This document shows positions 59,336 to 64,000 of a DNA stretch of 64,000 nucleotides, piece after piece. A program made the position numbers and the translations under genes. Origin of the DNA: Plumapathes pennacea (lineage: Eukaryota > Cnidaria > Anthozoa > Antipatharia > Myriopathidae); NCBI GenBank assembly GCA_964036295.1, contig OZ038466.1:24418597-24482596 (forward strand), in the 5' to 3' direction. Each line of letters starts with the position of its first letter. Position 1 is the stretch's first letter. The notes under the pieces are model-generated. The model did no database searches, was not told the DNA's origin, and saw only the letters and a list, made by a program, of their open reading frames with translations.

Positions 59336-59930
59336 TATTCCTGCGAATTTAAAAAAATGGTTTGTAAAAAGAAGTCATAAAAATTGATGCCGACTGATGT
59401 TATTTTCATCAATTTTCAGTTTAGCAGCACAGGAAATTGTATAGATGCGACATGGTTTGCAGCGGTTGATATGTTCCTTGCAGAGTAGTCACATAAACGC
59501 AGTGCTGTATTTGAGAAAATCAAGCGTCAATTTTCCTGGCCTTTGACTAAATCCGTACTTCAGAGGCTTTCCAGAGCTGAGGCCGGCCGCCCGATAAAAA
59601 ATTTCCACAAACAATTTTGAGCGGACAGATGAAACATGCCGGAATCTGTTCGATAAAGCGCCCTTGAGTTCCGTCTGCACGCACATTATTGAAGAAACGA
59701 AAATGTTTATCAGTTTTTTTTTTTTTTAAACCTTGCGAGGGAACCAGACCGATCAAAATAAATCAGCAGGTGATGGAAAACACACGGCACCCACTGTTTT
59801 GAAAAAGTGACAATCTTGCATTCCCCAAATATTTCATCACACTTTTCTATTCATTAATACGCGTCCTGTGGTGATTTTGCGAGTCCATTTTGGCCTCGCA
59901 AAACCGGAATGTGGGTCTCGGGGCTCCTCA
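59336..59930. other. Spacer between the 131-bp array and the pseudogene piece
   Basis: No gene is supported. It holds an A/T-rich stretch with a poly(T) run near 59,716. Open frames here are short and lack protein-like pattern. Confidence 0.45.
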
Positions 59931-59936
59931 TGAATC

Positions 59937-60170
59937 AGTACTCCCGCCTGTAGGGGGTAAAAAAAATTATGTGATACGTGTTGCTAGGACAGCACAAAGA
60001 AATAAAACAGGCCTGTACAATGCTATCAACAGGTTTCTCTTACCTGTTATCATGTCCGTAACAGCCAAACTCAACACTTAGCACATTGTAGGGCGTCTTA
60101 AGCATAGAGCTGTTCTTGACAATCACCACCACAAGAAGAAGGTTGCTCATGAAATCGGAAATACCGATGA
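59937..60170 (-). pseudogene. Second broken GPCR piece: frameshifted exon 1, intron, first bases of exon 2
   Basis: On the minus strand exon 1 (about 60,170-60,044) reads SNLLLVVVIVKNSSMLKTPY, then NVL: TM1 and the first loop of the receptor family. The frame then shifts by one base before the TM2 segment ttggctgttacggacatg, so translation stops soon after. The donor AACAG|GTAAGA is at 60,043. The intron and the first bases of exon 2 (gagtactgatt) are nearly identical to 58,160-58,289, after which the match ends. The segment is thus a duplicated exon-intron junction with a disabled exon. Confidence 0.75.
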
Positions 60171-60910
60171 CACCAAAAAAACACCCGAAGAAACATCATC
60201 CGACAGATAATAAAGTCCAGACCTCTGGTTTTACTCTTCAACGGTAATCAATGAAAACCTGTCAATGTTAAGCTCTCCTTGCACGTCCAGTTTTTGATTG
60301 TTTACTCGTGTAAAGCTCCGATTCGACGGTGATAAAAGGGTTTCACCTATTGCTCTTTTCAATACCCAAACTTGTCATCCCTGTTTTTGGGATAGTTTGT
60401 CTGTGTCGTTGACTAAGTCGGCTCGTGCCGTGTTTACACAAGACACAAAAAAATAATGGTTGAGCTGCCTGTCACTGCAGATAACCGAAGAACAATAAAT
60501 TTACTTCCACTCTTTTCTTGCAATTTGCCGTATTCAGTTACTTGTCGCGACACATGACACTCATTTGCGTAAGAATATTCAATCAGGCCACTTTGTCAGC
60601 ACTTTGCTTTTGGCTTATTCAACAAAGCAATGTTTTTATGTTATGCAAATGGTTTCACGGTTATACTGCAAAACATGTCGACTGCATCTCAACACGGATT
60701 TGTATTTACAGAATCACACGGCTCCTTCGTTGCGGAACCTATTTTCGGCCGTGTGAAGTCGCCCAATGAATTTGCTGAATCTGGTCACCAAATAGATAGT
60801 TTCATAAGATTTATGACCTGCTGCCTCCTTTGTTGTGGCAGGTTTATTCTAGAGGTTCATTATCTTCATTAAAGTTCCTTCAGCTCAGAACTCTCAGAAT
60901 TTATTCACTG
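60171..60910. other. Upstream flank of the pseudogene piece
   Basis: No gene is supported. Overlapping open frames at 60,518-60,872 (plus) show no family pattern. Confidence 0.45.
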
Positions 60911-60916
60911 ATTTAC

Positions 60917-61038
60917 CTTCTGCTTCCTTTGGCAATAATTGGTTTCCGCATCTTAGACGTTGAGTCATCGGCATCCGAAATCTCCTGATAGAGTTCCACT
61001 ATCCTCTCAAGGACGTCCTTTGCAGTTATGGGGCTCAT
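60917..61038 (-). CDS. Possible small coding exon of unknown gene
   Basis: On the minus strand, from ATG at 61,038, 40 codons read MSPITAKDVLERIVELYQEI, then SDADDSTSKMRKPII and AKGSR. They end at a donor-like AGAAG|GTAAAT. The composition is protein-like (amphipathic helix, then basic tail) and unlike the surrounding DNA. If unspliced, it ends at TAA one codon later. I found no partner exon and recognise no family. It could be a real first exon, a piece of a decayed gene, or chance. Confidence 0.3.
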
Positions 61039-61039
61039 T

Positions 61040-61700
61040 CCTTTTAGCGATGTACAAACAATAAAGACGAAAGCTTCAAACATATTTCAAAATGGCCGTC
61101 ATAAACAGTTGGAAAAATTACATCATGTAGCACTGCTTTATTATGTAAAACCCTATATATTGACTTACATGAAGGATACTGCAGAACAATTACTTCGCGG
61201 GTGCGCGAAGGCATAGAAGTGTGAAAATATCCCAAAATAATATTCCCGCATAACACTTGCGTGCGGCACCTCATGCATTATATAATGCCATATATAATGC
61301 CATTCATTACTAATCCTGCTCGTAATGTTCTTCAACCCTTTTATTGTTATATACCAGTTCTTTGGAATTGGCTCAAACAAGGGAAAATAGGACTTTACTC
61401 AGTCTATTTGTCTATAACATATGAGTAATTACAGCTGGCTGATTGAATATTATGCTGGTGCTGACTTGGTTACAAATGTATCCGGAACCGCTTACAAATT
61501 CCTGAAAATGACAAAAGCAAGTCCTAGAACAAACAACATCGCAGGCCCAGTTAATAGGTCCTAAAAAATGTTCCATGAAATATGCTGGAATATATAATGC
61601 TACAGTGCAAAACCTGCTATAGTTGCTTTAAAATTCCTCCGGTTTGGAATTCTGGTTCTACTCTGAAACCAGGTTACAGTCAAACTTCATACATTTTACA
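61040..61700. other. Intergenic, 3' side of GPCR 5
   Basis: AT-rich DNA with no supported gene. A short doubled segment, tatataatgccat, lies near 61,280-61,305. Confidence 0.45.
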
Positions 61701-61701
61701 A

Positions 61702-61707
61702 TTTATT
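61702..61707 (-). terminator. Poly(A) signal of GPCR 5
   Basis: AATAAA on the minus strand (tttatt on plus), 133 bases after the stop codon at 61,840. Confidence 0.55.
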
Positions 61708-61839
61708 TTACTCCTCTTTTTTTCTCAGTCACGTGCTCACTTTACGTGCTTTTCTCAGTCAACAAGTACAGCTAGTGCTCCACGAAAACCACTTTCAGTT
61801 CTTTGCATTAGAGGATTTAGACATCACTTCTACTCCAGC

Positions 61840-64000
61840 CTATATTTGAATGAGTTCTACATCTTTCGCCACTGACCGCACGTTAGAGGCAGTTTGCTCT
61901 GACTTCGGACCGTCTGTCTCCAGGGTGCTGGTATTCGTGGGAATTATCCTTGTTAAGAAACCAGGGTACAGAACTCTCAAGAAGTTCCTCCGGTACACGT
62001 TATTACTGGCGTAGCAGACCCAAGGATTCAAGCTCGAATTGAACATGCACAGAACCACGGTGAAGTGATGCACGGCGGTATCCAGTTGAGTGACGTCATA
62101 CTTGAAGAGCAGGTAAAACATCTGATTGGGCAGCCAACACAATACCAACGCCAAGGCCGTGAACATGCACATGCGCAGTAAGTACAAGCCGACTTTCCCG
62201 CGGTTGGTTCTGAACAAAGCCGGAGACGCTCTTACGTGGGACTTTAAACTCAGCAGAGTCAGAAACGTGACCAGAACGGGAAGGAAGAATTTCCCGCTGA
62301 ACTCTAGGACTGCAACGACCTTTCTTGTTGTTCCTTCAGTCAGGACAATCCACACGCACGCGGGCGTTGTGTCATTTGTTGTGATGGCCTTCATCTCGAA
62401 AAGATGAGGAGTGTTGAGCAGAATGGACAACAGCCAGATGAAGACCACGATCAACTTCACTCGGCCTTTGGTGAAGGTAGTCTTGTACTTGGTTGGACGA
62501 GCCACTGCAAACCATCTATCCATAGCCATAAAGGTCACGGTATAGACAGAGACGATTCCCAGCGTGAATACCAAGTACTGTGAGAAAATCACACGGCAAA
62601 AGAATTGACCGAGTGCTTCACTAGGCACTCGGACTGATTCTACACCAATGACGTAAGTTGGTGTAATTAGCACACCAATACCTGCGAGAGGATAAATGTG
62701 ATGCGTGTTGTTATGGAAACACAAACTAAGGCCTGTTCCAAACGGCTAACTTCACATGAGTCGAACACAATGTAAATGAACTGAAACAAAGTAGTGGAGG
62801 AGAAACAACACATTAATAGTGACCACTAATAGTGGCCGTAGCGGCTTGAAATCGACACAAGGGACTCAAGAGGCCACAAATAACAGGTACATCTGCTTTT
62901 ATTTTAATTCATTCAGAATCTTACGACTTATCCAGATCGTTGCTTTTCCCCATACATTTCCTTATAAGTTTCTGTTACGCAACATCACTGTGTGACAGAC
63001 AGACAGATCCCCGGAGTCTGGGCCGCCTGTGGCCTGTGCGAAGTAAACATCTCGGCCTTTTTTGGACCAAATTTCAGCCATTTGGAATCTTTCTATTACT
63101 ACCTGACCAGACAGAAACTTAGTTGCTGCAATGTTCACAGGAAGTGGATGTTTCGACACGAATCTTTGGGAGGGAATATTGCACGGAAGTGAGGTCGAAA
63201 TCTGGTAAAACCGTTTTTGTAGTGATTGGCTTTTTTCCGAGACTGATATACGCTTCAATCTTGCGTATCAGCTTATTTTGGTAGGATAAAAAGTTGTCAA
63301 TTTTAATACTCGGCGACGGACGGTTACTTTAAATTTGCGGAATAGTTTTGTGTATCAGCCCATTTGTCGAAGAAAAAATGACAAACTTTGAAGAGACTCA
63401 AAACGGCCCCAAAGCTCAGTGAAGTCTTGATATCCGGCTTTTACAAAGCAGCTCAGCAGGCTGGCGTTTGCCCCACGGGAAACATTCTCACGATCAATAT
63501 TCTAGCGCAGTGTCATCTACCCTTCAGTGCCTCGCTCGGTTCGCCTCAATTATTTTCCTGATTTTTTTCCCTATTACAATAAGTAGAAACGGGATTATTT
63601 CAGTTTCCTGTTGACCAAGTTGCACGTTCACCCCTCGTCAGAACCTCTAGGTTTTTAAATGAAAACTCCGGTATAAAAACACAATAGATTAATATTTAAT
63701 CAGTACCGTAGAAGGCCGGATGAGTCGTGTCTTGGTTTATTTGTTGCTTTTAAGACATTTTAACTTAAAAGAGATAAAGTGAATATTATATTCAGTGTGT
63801 TTCTTCAAAATTTCAGTATTACTCATTGCTGGCCAAGTCGAATAACTGACACATACACTTGAAAGAACAAGAATAAATGGCCTTTGCAGCACAGAAGCTG
63901 CTTTTGGCAGTTAAATAGTAGGAAACTATAAGGCTAAGAAGACAGTGAGGACACGGAACAATGCTATCAACAGGTTTCTCTTACCTGTTATCATGTCTGT
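61840..64000 (-). CDS. Rhodopsin-family GPCR 5, peptide-receptor-like, partial at the window end
   Basis: Exon 2 is 61,840-62,681 (281 codons with the split one). The acceptor CTCTCGCAG|GTATTGG ends the intron in phase 1. Exon 1 lies beyond the window: its last 16 bases are 63,985-64,000 (TDMITG, donor AACAG|GTAAGA). The intron is thus 1,303 bp, if these two exons belong together. Exon 2 begins GIGVLITPTYVIG, followed by the TM3 Cys (QFFCR), a DRW motif (MAMDRWF), CWLPNQ in TM6 and NSSLNPWVCYASNN in TM7. The usual NPxxY is thus NPWVC with Tyr one place later, an unusual form. The tail of about 45 residues is Ser/Thr-rich (TNTSTLETD) and offers phosphorylation sites. It is very close to GPCR 4 and to the pseudogene at 57.9 kb. 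The ligand is unknown. Confidence 0.88.
62728..62785. mobile_element. Solo end of the MITE found in the PTCHD intron
   Basis: The segment aaggcctgttccaaacggct, then aacttcacatgagtcgaaca, matches one end of the element at 22,857-22,979, continuing into atgtaaatga. The opposite end is missing. It lies in intron 1 of GPCR 5, about 45 bases upstream of the acceptor. Confidence 0.65.
62790..63984. other. Rest of the GPCR 5 intron
   Basis: No other gene is supported in this intron. The last 40 bases before the donor (63,957-63,984) are nearly identical to the same part of the pseudogene intron at 58,236-58,263. Confidence 0.5.

Noticed and set aside
60518..60872. Overlapping plus-strand open frames of 60-83 codons
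   Set aside because: Three frames overlap in AT-rich DNA with no conserved features; typical of chance.

Overview
The window reads as nuclear DNA of an animal, most likely an anthozoan cnidarian such as a stony coral or sea anemone. The genes carry GT-AG introns, AATAAA poly(A) signals and long AT-rich intergenic DNA. Gene content is a Patched-related membrane protein, a cluster of rhodopsin-family GPCRs and small secreted acidic proteins. The species call is inference; nothing here is bacterial or viral.

Layout. 1-22,045 is one satellite array of a 334-bp unit (about 66 copies) with nested higher-order periods of 10, 8, 4 and 3 units; it starts before the window and decays at its right edge. 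22,529-25,279 (minus) is a two-exon Patched-domain gene with a small inverted-repeat element in its intron and a likely non-coding 5' exon near 26.46 kb. 26.6-33 kb is gene-poor and holds several minisatellites and a seven-copy tandem array of about 195 bp (29.46-30.74 kb).

33-64 kb is a receptor cluster. Three intact two-exon receptors lie on the plus strand (33.9-35.4, 46.9-48.5, 51.7-53.3 kb). A fourth on the minus strand (61.8 to beyond 64.0 kb) is cut by the window end. All four have a phase-1 intron at the same place, right after the TM2 motif ending in TG. A degraded relative lies at 57.85-60.2 kb, broken by a deletion from the TM3 end to TM7 and by a 131-bp tandem array. An unrelated single-exon receptor with an NRY motif sits at 38.3-39.3 kb.

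Inside the cluster, at 53.8-57.6 kb, is a head-to-head pair of small three-exon genes for secreted acidic proteins (91 and 86 residues). None of their exons is long enough to stand out, and I assembled them from splice signals and reading phase. The plus-strand protein ends in a motif of the astacin-protease propeptide (FEGDI) but has no protease domain. I consider this pair the most interesting coding find.

Mobile and repeat DNA is frequent: a fold-back element fills most of the first receptor's intron, a pogo/Tigger-like MITE lies at 39.8 kb, a diverged reverse-orientation relative of the big satellite lies at 35.6-36.5 kb, and a dispersed ~105-bp minisatellite family recurs at 36.7, 41.9, 56.0 and 57.4 kb.
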